From positions 1-64,000 of the forward strand of contig CAYMRX010000007.1 in assembly GCA_964393035.1 (NCBI GenBank): a stretch of DNA of 64,000 nucleotides. Reading direction: 5' to 3'. Below are positions 7,353 to 14,976 of this stretch, piece after piece. The position numbers and the translations under genes were made by a program. Every line of letters starts with the position of its first letter. Position 1 is the first letter of the stretch. Source of the DNA: Tabrizicola_A sp964393035 (GTDB taxonomy: Bacteria > Pseudomonadota > Alphaproteobacteria > Rhodobacterales > Rhodobacteraceae). The notes under the pieces were generated by a model. That model was not told the origin of the DNA and made no database searches. It saw only the letters and a list, made by a program, of their open reading frames with translations.

Positions 7353-8564
7353 ATGATCGGGCGGCGATTTAAGTCCGCAGCGCCAGAGGTCGAGGGACCG
7401 AAGGGGTTTGACGATTTCGACATGCGTCTTGGCGATCTCATGCGGGGCGAACGGGCCACCATGGGCAAGTCGCTTCTGGATGTTCAGCGCGATCTGAAGA
7501 TCAAGGCCACCTATATCGCCGCCATCGAAAATGCCGATGTCTCCGCCTTTGAATCCCCCGGCTTCATTGCCGGTTTCGTGCGCTCCTATGCCCGCTATCT
7601 TGGCATGGACCCCGACCACGCCTTTGCCAAATTCTGCCACGATGCGAATTTTCAGGTGGCGCATGGCATGTCACAGGCGGCCTCGTCGGCCTCGATGAAC
7701 GCCAAGCGGGCGCGGATGAATGAACCGCGCGATGCCATCGCCAGCCCCGCCGTTGCCTTTGGCCCGGCGCGGGAAAGCTGGACCCATCGGATCGAACCCG
7801 GCGCCATGGGCTCATTTGCCGTGCTGGGCGCGTTGATTCTTGCGCTTGGCTATGGCGGCTGGTCGATCCTGCAAGAAGTGCAGCGCGTGCAGCTTGCCCC
7901 GGTCGATCAGGCGCCGGTCGTGGTGGCCGAAATTGATCCCTTGGGCGACGTCAAACCTGTCAGCGAGCCGGCCCCGGTAGCCGAAGACGTCGCGGCAAAC
8001 ACCCCCGCCGGTGTGACGGCCGATCCCTTGGCGCGGATGAACCAGCCGCAGGCCTTGGCCGTGCCGGTGCTGACATCACGCGATGGGCCGATCGCGGCGA
8101 TCAAGCCGGCTGCGATTGCCGATACCCAAGTGGCCAGCGCCCCGTCGGCCCCCTTGCCCGAAGCGGCGGCACCGGTGCAGGTCGTGGCCGAGGCAAAACC
8201 GGGGGTCGAGATTTTGGCTGTGCGCCCCTCTTGGGTGCAGGTGGCTGCCGCCGATGGCACGGTCTTGTTTGAAAAGATCCTTGATGCCGGCGAACGCTAC
8301 AGTGTGCCGCCGTTGCAGGATGCGCCCGTGCTGCGGTCGGGCAATTCGGGGTCGGTGTATTTTGTGGTGAACGGCGAAACCTTTGGTCCTGCCGCACCGG
8401 GGGCCAATGTGGTGAAGAATGTCGCCCTGACGGCCGAGGCCCTGACCGGCAAATATGCCGCCGCCGATCTGACCGGGGATGCCGATCTGGCCAAGGTTCT
8501 GAACGTGGCCGATGCCGGCGACACGGCGGCAGCGCCAGAGCCGACCGCCGCCCCACTGGAATAA
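7353..8564 (+). CDS. rodZ: RodZ-like cytoskeletal HTH membrane protein
   Basis: The 403-residue architecture fits RodZ: an N-terminal helix-turn-helix domain (about 25-95, LGDLMRGERATMGKSLLDV onward), a basic linker, one membrane segment (about 151-172), a Pro/Ala-rich periplasmic linker and a C-terminal DUF4115-like beta domain (about 285-360, with SWVQVAAADGTVLFEKIL). RodZ links MreB filaments to the cell-wall elongation machinery at the inner membrane. In many proteobacteria rodZ stands directly before ispG, as here. The linker is long and repetitive, typical of alphaproteobacterial versions. Confidence 0.85.
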   Translation: MIGRRFKSAAPEVEGPKGFDDFDMRLGDLMRGERATMGKSLLDVQRDLKIKATYIAAIENADVSAFESPGFIAGFVRSYARYLGMDPDHAFAKFCHDANFQVAHGMSQAASSASMNAKRARMNEPRDAIASPAVAFGPARESWTHRIEPGAMGSFAVLGALILALGYGGWSILQEVQRVQLAPVDQAPVVVAEIDPLGDVKPVSEPAPVAEDVAANTPAGVTADPLARMNQPQALAVPVLTSRDGPIAAIKPAAIADTQVASAPSAPLPEAAAPVQVVAEAKPGVEILAVRPSWVQVAAADGTVLFEKILDAGERYSVPPLQDAPVLRSGNSGSVYFVVNGETFGPAAPGANVVKNVALTAEALTGKYAAADLTGDADLAKVLNVADAGDTAAAPEPTAAPLE

Positions 8565-8588
8565 TCCCGCCGATCCGGCGCGTCGTTT

Positions 8589-8617
8589 GGCCCCGGCGGC
8601 ATTGCTCCGGGGCCTTT
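8589..8617 (+). terminator. Hairpin after rodZ
   Basis: GGCCCCGG at 8589-8596 pairs with CCGGGGCC at 8607-8614, followed by only TTT. It could be a weak or partial terminator between rodZ and ispG, allowing separate control of ispG. Confidence 0.5.
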
Positions 8618-8656
8618 GCGCGTCTATCTAGGGGCGATAGAGAAAGGCTGTTTTCC

Positions 8657-9772
8657 ATGTCGCACAATCCGATCCGCCCCTGGCGCAACATTGACCGCCG
8701 TGTGAGCCGTCAGATCATGGTGGGGAAAGTGCCGGTCGGCGGCGATGCACCGATTGCGGTGCAGACCATGACCAACACGCTGACCCATGATGTGAAGGCG
8801 ACGCTGGAGCAGATCCAGCGGGCCGCGATTGCCGGGGCCGATATTGTCCGGGTTTCCACCCCGGATGTGGAATCGACCGCCGCCTTGCGCGAGATTTGCC
8901 GCGAAAGCCCGGTGCCGATCGTGGCCGACATCCATTTCCACTACAAACGCGCGATCGAGGCCGCCGAGGCGGGCGCGGCCTGCCTGCGCATCAACCCCGG
9001 CAATATCGGCGACGCGAAACGCGTGGCCGAGGTGGTGAAGGCCGCCAAAGACCATGGGTGCAGCATCCGCATCGGGGTCAACGCCGGGTCTTTGGAAAAG
9101 CACCTGTTGGACAAATACGGCGAGCCTTGCCCGGATGCCATGGTGGAGAGCGGTCTCGACCATATCAAGCTGTTGCAGGACAACGATTTTCACGAGTACA
9201 AGATTTCGGTGAAAGCGTCAGATGTGTTCATGTCCGCCGCCGCCTATCAGCAATTGGCAACGGTAACGGATGCCCCGATCCATCTGGGGATCACCGAGGC
9301 GGGGGGCTTGATTTCCGGCACGGTGAAATCGGCGATCGGGCTGGGCAGCCTGTTGTGGTTCGGCATTGGTGACACGATCCGGGTTTCCCTGTCGGCCGAT
9401 CCGGTCGAGGAGGTGAAGGTCGGCTTCGAGATTTTGAAATCGCTTGGCCTGCGCACAAGGGGCGTACAGATCATTTCGTGCCCGTCCTGCGCGCGGCAGG
9501 GCTTTGACGTCATCAAGACGGTCGAGGCCTTGGAAAAGCGGCTGGAACATATCAAGACGCCGATTTCGCTCAGCATCATCGGCTGTGTGGTCAACGGGCC
9601 GGGTGAGGCCCTGATGACCGACATCGGCTTTACCGGCGGCGGGGCAGGTTCGGGCATGGTCTATCTGGCCGGTCGGCAAGACCATAAGCTGGGCAATGAC
9701 AAGATGATCGACCACATCGTTGAACTGGTCGAAACCAAGGCCGCCGAGATGGAAGCCGCCAAGGCCGAATGA
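8657..9772 (+). CDS. ispG: 4-hydroxy-3-methylbut-2-enyl diphosphate synthase (flavodoxin)
   Basis: IspG converts methylerythritol cyclodiphosphate to HMBPP in the non-mevalonate isoprenoid pathway, using a [4Fe-4S] cluster. The 371-residue protein is of the short bacterial two-domain type. The N-terminal TIM barrel contains VQTMTNTLTHD and IVADIHFHY. The C-terminal half carries the cluster ligands in SCPSCARQG and the glutamate motif GCVVNGPGEA, and ends in a short Lys/Ala-rich tail. GAAAGG-type purines precede the ATG. The order rodZ-ispG is conserved in proteobacteria. Its Fe-S cluster depends on the isc-suf operon type found later in this window. Confidence 0.97.
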   Translation: MSHNPIRPWRNIDRRVSRQIMVGKVPVGGDAPIAVQTMTNTLTHDVKATLEQIQRAAIAGADIVRVSTPDVESTAALREICRESPVPIVADIHFHYKRAIEAAEAGAACLRINPGNIGDAKRVAEVVKAAKDHGCSIRIGVNAGSLEKHLLDKYGEPCPDAMVESGLDHIKLLQDNDFHEYKISVKASDVFMSAAAYQQLATVTDAPIHLGITEAGGLISGTVKSAIGLGSLLWFGIGDTIRVSLSADPVEEVKVGFEILKSLGLRTRGVQIISCPSCARQGFDVIKTVEALEKRLEHIKTPISLSIIGCVVNGPGEALMTDIGFTGGGAGSGMVYLAGRQDHKLGNDKMIDHIVELVETKAAEMEAAKAE

Positions 9773-9784
9773 AGGGCAGGACGC

Positions 9785-10981
9785 TTAGCCCCGCGCCTTC
9801 AACTGCAAGGACAGGCCCAAGGCCAAGCTGCCATAGACGGTGACACCGATCAGCAAGGGCAGGGCGGTGCCGTTGAACGACAGCCCCACCGGCACCGCCA
9901 GCAGAACCGACGCCACCGTGGCGATGGCCGAGGTGACCGAGGCGGCCATGCCGGCAACATGGCCCAAAGGCTCCATCGCCAGTGCGTTCAGATTGCCCAA
10001 GGTCAGGCCCATGACGGCAAACAGCACAATGGACCACAAAAGATGCACGGCAAAGGCGGCATTCCCCGCCAGCGCGCCCGTCGCTGTCAGCGCCAGATAG
10101 GCCAGCGTCACCGCCAAAAGCACGGCATAGGTCGCCTTGACCATGCCACGCATCCCCACCCGCATCACCAGCCGCGCATTCAGGATCGAGCCGGACATCG
10201 AGGCCACGGCGATCAGCGCGAACCATTTGGGAAAGCTTTCGGCGCGGTGGAATGTCTGGTCGAAAATCCCCTCCATCGACGACAGCGTGGCAAAGAGCAT
10301 GCCCAGCGTCAGCGCCTGTGTCGCAATGGAGATCAAGACGATGCGCAAGGACAGCACCTCTTTGCCGGCGGAGAGCAGCGGCGCAAAGGCCAGCGGGCGG
10401 CGGTCGGCCAGCGGCAGGGTTTCGGGCTGGCGGATCTGCATCCATGTTCCGATGACCAGCGCAAAGCCGATATAGACCAGAAAGATCGCCTGCCACCCCG
10501 CGAGGGCCATCACCCCTTGCCCCATCAGGGGGGCCACGGCCGGCACAAGGGTAAAGATCATCATGGCAAAGGACATGATCTGTGCCATCTCGCGGCCCTT
10601 GAACAGATCCCGCACCATGGCGATCGACACGGTGCGGGGGGCTGCCGAGCCAAAGCCCATCACGACGCGGGCAATCAGCAGGGTTTCAAGGCTTGGGGCC
10701 GCCCAACAGGCCGCAGCGGCCAGAATGTAGAGCGCGATCCCGGCAAGGATGGTGGTCTTGCGGCCAAGGGCATCGGACAGCGGCCCGGCAAACAGCGTGC
10801 CAAGGCCCATGCCAAGCACGAAAGAGGTGATGACAAGCTGCGCCTTGTTGGGGTCATCGGGCGAGAGGCTGGCTGCGATCTGCGGCAAGGCGGGCAGCAT
10901 GGCGTCAATCGACAGGGCGATGACCGCAAACAAAAGCGCCAGCAAGGCGATGAATTCATTGCGCGAAATGGATAGGGGCAT
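9785..10981 (-). CDS. Bcr/CflA-type multidrug efflux MFS transporter
   Basis: A 398-residue inner-membrane protein with about 12 hydrophobic segments. It carries the Bcr/CflA signature of drug:H+ antiporter MFS proteins: an early LALLFAVIALSIDAMLPALP segment with the conserved Asp, followed by GPLSDALGRKTT (motif A) between segments 2 and 3. Length is typical. Substrate unknown. It is convergent with ispG (12-base gap, no hairpin), and its promoter region to about 11127 holds only a GGGGCCT/AGGCCCC hairpin and no other gene. Confidence 0.88.
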   Translation of the reverse strand: MPLSISRNEFIALLALLFAVIALSIDAMLPALPQIAASLSPDDPNKAQLVITSFVLGMGLGTLFAGPLSDALGRKTTILAGIALYILAAAACWAAPSLETLLIARVVMGFGSAAPRTVSIAMVRDLFKGREMAQIMSFAMMIFTLVPAVAPLMGQGVMALAGWQAIFLVYIGFALVIGTWMQIRQPETLPLADRRPLAFAPLLSAGKEVLSLRIVLISIATQALTLGMLFATLSSMEGIFDQTFHRAESFPKWFALIAVASMSGSILNARLVMRVGMRGMVKATYAVLLAVTLAYLALTATGALAGNAAFAVHLLWSIVLFAVMGLTLGNLNALAMEPLGHVAGMAASVTSAIATVASVLLAVPVGLSFNGTALPLLIGVTVYGSLALGLSLQLKARG

Positions 10982-11127
10982 GGCACACCTTCAGCCGTCG
11001 CGACAGCGCGACCCGGCGTATTTGCCTGCCGCGGCGCGAAAGGTCCAGAGGCGAACGCCTCGTCGGAGCTGCCGCCGCGCGTCGTGGGGGCCTTGCGAGG
11101 AGGGACGAGGCCCCGACGCGCTGGGAT

Positions 11128-11763
11128 TCAGGATTTTCCCTGTTCCACCAATTCCTTGATCACATTGCCCCAAACCTCAGGCGATTGCGCACCGCTGACG
11201 ACATAGTGCTGCGCGATCAGGAAGGTCGGGACAGAATTCACCCCCTTGCGGCGGGCGTCCTCGTCGCGGGCGCGGATGTCACCGGCATCGGCGTCACTGT
11301 CCAGAAGCCGGGCCACCATCGCCCGATCCATGCCCGCGCTGGCAGCAATATCGGCCAAGACAGCACGATTGCCAATGTCGCGGCCTTCGCGCCAATAGGC
11401 GCGGAACAGCCCCACCACCGCCGCGTTCTGCCGCCCCTCAAGCCCCGCCCAGTGAATCAGGCGATGGGCATCCAGCGTGTTGGGAATCCGCTTTGGCGTA
11501 TCGGGGTCAATCTCGGCCCCGGCGGCCCGGCTCATCTCCTTCAGCCGCAGATGCACCTGGGTCAGTTGCGCCTCACCGAATTTGCCAGCCAGATAGGCGC
11601 GCTTGTCCACCCCTTCGCGCGGCATGTCGGGGTTCAACTGGAAGGGGTGCCACTCGATACGAAAGGGGTGATCGGGATGGGCCTCGAGCGCGCGGTCAAG
11701 GTTTGCCTTGCCGATATAGCACCAGGGGCAAACCGGATCAGAGAAGATATCAAGGCGGATCAT
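11128..11763 (-). CDS. DsbA family oxidoreductase (FrnE-like)
   Basis: A 211-residue thioredoxin-fold protein with the active-site motif CPWC near residue 11 (DIFSDPVCPWCYIGK), a helical insertion, and the cis-Pro region NSVPTFLI. It lacks a signal peptide, so it is a cytoplasmic FrnE/2-hydroxychromene-2-carboxylate isomerase-like enzyme rather than periplasmic DsbA. The exact substrate is unknown. I placed the start at the ATG giving MIRLDIFSDP, the usual family N-terminus; a frame reading 39 bases further upstream adds residues the family lacks. Divergent from the XRE-cupin gene. Confidence 0.87.
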   Translation of the reverse strand: MIRLDIFSDPVCPWCYIGKANLDRALEAHPDHPFRIEWHPFQLNPDMPREGVDKRAYLAGKFGEAQLTQVHLRLKEMSRAAGAEIDPDTPKRIPNTLDAHRLIHWAGLEGRQNAAVVGLFRAYWREGRDIGNRAVLADIAASAGMDRAMVARLLDSDADAGDIRARDEDARRKGVNSVPTFLIAQHYVVSGAQSPEVWGNVIKELVEQGKS

Positions 11764-11837
11764 GGCGGGCTCCGGGGCATGCTGGGGCTGTATCAAGCCC
11801 ACTTTGTCGGAGTTTTGGCTTCAGGGGTCAAGCCGCG

Positions 11838-11885
11838 CCCAGTTGCAAGCCACCCAGTTGCATGCCTTGTGAAAACCGCTATAGC
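11838..11885 (+). promoter_or_regulatory. Promoter with two direct repeats for the XRE-cupin gene
   Basis: A -35 TTGCAT (11858-11863), a 16-base spacer and a -10 TATAGC (11880-11885) point to a start at about 11892, almost on the ATG at 11893. Two near-identical 14-mers, CCCAGTTGCAAGCC (11838) and CCCAGTTGCATGCC (11853), run across the -35 with a 15-base period and could be operator half-sites for autoregulation. Confidence 0.55.
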
Positions 11886-11892
11886 CAGTGCC

Positions 11893-12522
11893 ATGTCTGC
11901 CGATCCGAAAAAACTGATCCGCATTGCCCGCGAAACCGGCGGGACGCTGGCCGAGGTCGCGCTTGAGGCGCTGGATCTGGGTTTGCGGGTGCGCGATCTG
12001 CGCAAGGCCAAGGGCTGGACGCTGGAACAGGCGGCAAGCCAAGCCGGGTTGGCGCGTTCGACCCTGTCAAAGATCGAAAACGGCCAGATGTCGCCCACCT
12101 ATGATGCGCTGAAGAAACTGGCGCAGGGCATGGGCATGTCGGTGCCGCAGCTTTTCACCCCGCCCGCCAAACCGCAGGCCACCGCGCGGATGGCGGTGAC
12201 CAAGCTTGGCGAAGGGCAGGGCCATGCCACCACCACCTATGAGCATGAGTTGCTGGCCGGCAGCTTGACCAAAAAGCAGATGCTGCCCTATCGCGCCACC
12301 ATCCGCGCCCGCTCGATGGAGGAGTTTGACGGCTGGGTGCGCCATGATGGCGAGGAATTCCTCTATGTGCTGACCGGCGTCATCCGGCTTTACACCGAGT
12401 TTTATGAGCCGGTGGACCTGCGCCGGGGCGACAGCGCCTATTATGACGCCTCGATGGGGCATAATGTGATTTCGGTTTCGGATGATGACGCCACCTTGTT
12501 GTGGGTGACCTCGCTCGCCTGA
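11893..12522 (+). CDS. XRE-family regulator with C-terminal cupin domain
   Basis: This is a 209-residue transcription regulator. An N-terminal lambda-repressor-like HTH spans about residues 33-90 (LRKAKGWTLEQAASQAGL, STLSKIENGQMSPTYDALKKL). A C-terminal cupin barrel spans about 130-205, with HDGEEFLYVLTG and the late GHNVIS strand. Such proteins usually sense a small ligand in the cupin and control neighbouring catabolic or transport genes; the ligand here is unknown. The start was chosen because it begins the family-like N-terminus and a promoter ends right at it. The divergent neighbour is the DsbA-like gene. A longer frame running back to 11185 is antisense to that gene. Confidence 0.88.
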   Translation: MSADPKKLIRIARETGGTLAEVALEALDLGLRVRDLRKAKGWTLEQAASQAGLARSTLSKIENGQMSPTYDALKKLAQGMGMSVPQLFTPPAKPQATARMAVTKLGEGQGHATTTYEHELLAGSLTKKQMLPYRATIRARSMEEFDGWVRHDGEEFLYVLTGVIRLYTEFYEPVDLRRGDSAYYDASMGHNVISVSDDDATLLWVTSLA

Positions 12523-12588
12523 GGCGGGCGAAAAAGGCGCAAGACCTGTGGCCGGTGCGTGGCGGCGGGCGGGCCCTTGTCCTCAGGC

Positions 12589-12602
12589 TTGATCCAGATC
12601 AC
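12589..12602. promoter_or_regulatory. FnrL-type box upstream of phosphatase/kinase-USP operon
   Basis: TTGAT-CCAG-ATCAC matches TTGAT-N4-ATCAA at 9 of 10 positions, 72 bases before the metallophosphoesterase start. Universal stress protein genes are often under FNR-family control, so oxygen-regulated expression of this operon is plausible. Confidence 0.55.
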
Positions 12603-12638
12603 TGTCGCTGCTGGGAAAAACCATAATCTGAAACGGCG

Positions 12639-12661
12639 CTTTCGCGGGGGGACCGCGAAAG
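12639..12661 (+). promoter_or_regulatory. Leader hairpin before the metallophosphoesterase
   Basis: CTTTCGCGG (12639-12647) and CCGCGAAAG (12653-12661) form a perfect 9-bp stem with a 5-base loop. It ends just before the GGGGGAGAAG ribosome binding region of the next gene. It could shield or protect the 5' end of the mRNA. Confidence 0.45.
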
Positions 12662-12673
12662 GGGGAGAAGTTC

Positions 12674-13414
12674 ATGCGGCTTGCGATCCTGACGGATATT
12701 CATGCCAATCGCGAAGCGTTCGAGGCAGTTCTGGCCGATTGCGCGGGCATGCGGATCGACCGCTATGTGTTTTTGGGCGATATCGTCGGATATGGGCCGG
12801 ACCCGGCCTGGTGCATTGACACGCTGGTCGAAATGATGGCGGCGGGGGCGATTGCGGTGCGCGGCAATCACGACCGGGCGGTGGGGGTGCCGGACGGGGC
12901 GCTGAACGCCAATGCCCGCCGGGTGATCGACTGGACAGTGGACCGGCTGTCGGCGGCGCATAAGGCGGTGCTGGGCGCGCTGCCGCTGACGGTGGTGGAA
13001 GATGACCTTTTGTTCGTCCACGCCAGCGCCAATGATCCGCAGGACTGGATCTATGTCACCAATGAACACCACGCCATGCCCTCGTTCCGGGTGTCGCAGG
13101 CGCGGGTGATCTTTTGCGGCCATGTCCACAAACCGGCCCTTTACAGCCAAGACCTGAGCGGCCGCGTCATGGGCCATGGATTTGGCTATGGCACCGGGGT
13201 GCCCTTGATCCGGTCGCGCCGCTGGCTGGCGGTGGTCGGCTCGGTTGGTCAGCCGCGCGATGGGTCTGGCTTGGCGTCATGGTCGATCATGGACACGGAA
13301 AAGAACGAATTGACCTTCCGCCGCGTCGGCTATGACAGCGCCACCACGGCGCGCAAGGTGCGCAGCGCGGGCCTGCCCGAGGCCTTGGCCGCCCGGCTGG
13401 TCAAAGGGATCTAG
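12674..13414 (+). CDS. Metallophosphoesterase family protein
   Basis: A 246-residue calcineurin-like phosphoesterase with all metal motifs: TDIHANREA (Asp8, His10), FLGDIVGYGPDP (Asp36), RGNHDR (Asn, His), a His in LLFVHAS, and GHVHKP. These proteins hydrolyse phosphomonoesters or diesters with a dinuclear metal centre; the short DNA/RNA- or phosphoprotein-directed YfcE/MPE type fits best. It lies nine bases before the kinase-USP gene in the same direction, behind an FnrL-like box, so kinase and phosphatase may act on the same target. That pairing is inference. Confidence 0.9.
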   Translation: MRLAILTDIHANREAFEAVLADCAGMRIDRYVFLGDIVGYGPDPAWCIDTLVEMMAAGAIAVRGNHDRAVGVPDGALNANARRVIDWTVDRLSAAHKAVLGALPLTVVEDDLLFVHASANDPQDWIYVTNEHHAMPSFRVSQARVIFCGHVHKPALYSQDLSGRVMGHGFGYGTGVPLIRSRRWLAVVGSVGQPRDGSGLASWSIMDTEKNELTFRRVGYDSATTARKVRSAGLPEALAARLVKGI

Positions 13415-13423
13415 GGGGAAGCC

Positions 13424-14857
13424 ATGCAGATCAAGCCGCAGACGGGCCTGGAGATTGACGGCTTCACCCTTGGCGAAAAGCTGCATACCGGCGGCTTTGC
13501 CACCATCTGGGAGGTGACGCATCCCTTGTATCGCACCCCGATGGTGATGAAGGTTCCGACCATCCTTGACGGCTATGACGGCCCGACGATCGTGGGCTTC
13601 GAGGTTGAACAGATGATCATGCCGCGCCTGACCGGGCCGCATGTGCCGCGGGTAATGGGGCAGGGCGACTTTGCCCAGATGGCCTATATCGTCACCGAAA
13701 AGATCCCCGGCGGGTCGATGTGGCAGCATTTCAAACGCGCGCCCCTGGCGATTGACGAGTTGATCGAGATGGCCGCGCGCATGGCGCAGGCCGTGCATGA
13801 CCTGCACCGCCAGCATGTCATCCATCTGGATCTGAAGCCCGACAATTTTCTGCAACGCCCAAGTGGCGAGATGGTGCTGATCGACTTTGGCCTGTCGCGC
13901 CATGACCATCTGCCCGACCTTCTGGCCGAGGAATTCACCATTCCGATGGGCACTTTCCCCTATATCGCGCCGGAACAATATCTGCGCCAGCGTGGAGATT
14001 TGCGCAGCGATCTTTATGCGCTTGGCGCGATGATCTACCAGTTAGCCACCGGCAAGATGCCCTTTGGCGAGCCGGAGACGCTGAAACAGGTGCGCCAGCG
14101 GCTGTGGCGCGATCCGGTGCCGCCGCGCGCCTTGCGGACCGAGATCCCGGAATGGCTGCAAGAGATCATCCTGCGGGCGCTGGAGGTGGACCCATGCAAG
14201 CGCTATCAATCGGCCGCGCAGATGATCTTTGATCTGACCCATCCGATGCAGGTGCGGCTGACCGCCCGCGCCCACAAACTGGCGCAGGACGGGTTCTGGA
14301 CGGTATGGAAGCGCCGCCGCGTGATGAAGCGGGTGAAATCCTTCGGCGCGCCGATTTCCATGGCAGGCCAGATCGACCGCGCGCCGATCCTTCTGGTCGC
14401 GGTGGATCTGTCGCCCGAGATGGAAAGCCTGTCGGATCACCTGTTCCGCGCGGTCAAGCGGATGCTGGTCATTCAGCCCGATGCGCGGGTGGCTTGTGTC
14501 AATGTCATCAAGACCGCCCGCATCGGCATTGACCAGACCACCGATGCGGCAGGCAATCACCTGCATGTCAGCCGGCTTGTGGGGCTGAAATCCTGGGCCG
14601 AGGGGATCGAGTTGACCGATGACCGGCTGACCTATTCGATCCTGGAAAACCCGGACCCGGCCAGCGCCATTCTGGACCATGCCGAAGCGGTGGAGGCCGA
14701 CCACATCATGATGGGCGCGCGGGGCCATTCGACCACGCGGCGCTTTTTGGGATCGGTTTCGGCGCGGGTGGTGGCCGAGGCCCCCTGTTCGGTCACCGTG
14801 ATCCGGTTGCCCGAAGGCCGCAAGGCAGAAACCGTTGCGGAAGAAGCGGCCGTTTAG
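13424..14857 (+). CDS. Serine/threonine protein kinase fused to universal stress protein domain
   Basis: This 477-residue fusion has a complete Hanks-type kinase at about 13-272: glycine loop HTGGFATIWE, Lys43 in MVMKVPT, catalytic loop HLDLKPDNF (134-142; HRD replaced by HLD), DFG at 154-156, APEQ at 182-185 and RSDLYALG. A basic linker (285-310) leads to a USP domain (about 320-462), whose ATP-binding pattern GARGHSTTRRFLGS is intact. There are no membrane segments, so it is cytosolic. It probably couples stress or energy state (ATP binding by USP) to Ser/Thr phosphorylation. Nine bases separate it from the upstream metallophosphoesterase. The last bases overlap the stop of a convergent lipoprotein gene. 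Confidence 0.93.
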   Translation: MQIKPQTGLEIDGFTLGEKLHTGGFATIWEVTHPLYRTPMVMKVPTILDGYDGPTIVGFEVEQMIMPRLTGPHVPRVMGQGDFAQMAYIVTEKIPGGSMWQHFKRAPLAIDELIEMAARMAQAVHDLHRQHVIHLDLKPDNFLQRPSGEMVLIDFGLSRHDHLPDLLAEEFTIPMGTFPYIAPEQYLRQRGDLRSDLYALGAMIYQLATGKMPFGEPETLKQVRQRLWRDPVPPRALRTEIPEWLQEIILRALEVDPCKRYQSAAQMIFDLTHPMQVRLTARAHKLAQDGFWTVWKRRRVMKRVKSFGAPISMAGQIDRAPILLVAVDLSPEMESLSDHLFRAVKRMLVIQPDARVACVNVIKTARIGIDQTTDAAGNHLHVSRLVGLKSWAEGIELTDDRLTYSILENPDPASAILDHAEAVEADHIMMGARGHSTTRRFLGSVSARVVAEAPCSVTVIRLPEGRKAETVAEEAAV

Positions 14858-14976
14858 TTGCTGCCGAACCAACCTTGCACGGTACGCGCGCCATTCGACA
14901 CATCCTCGCCCGCCCCTGCAACGGTGTTGCAGGCGACCAACAAGGACAGAAGGGCGAGGAGAGCGAGAGGTTTCAT
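14854..14976 (-). CDS. Entericidin A/B-like small lipoprotein (40 aa)
   Basis: A 40-residue open frame on the minus strand. The signal peptide MKPLALLALLSLLVAC ends in a lipobox LVAC, and the short mature tail contains NTVAGAGEDV and GWFGSN. The pattern (lipobox Cys, then NT.AG.G.D, short amphipathic end) is that of entericidin A/B peptides, small membrane lipoproteins linked to stress and toxin/antidote behaviour in enterics. It overlaps the stop of the kinase-USP gene tail-to-tail by 4 bases. Its start ATG overlaps the stop TGA of the upstream peptide-binding protein (ATGA), implying translational coupling. Confidence 0.75.
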   Translation of the reverse strand: MKPLALLALLSLLVACNTVAGAGEDVSNGARTVQGWFGSN

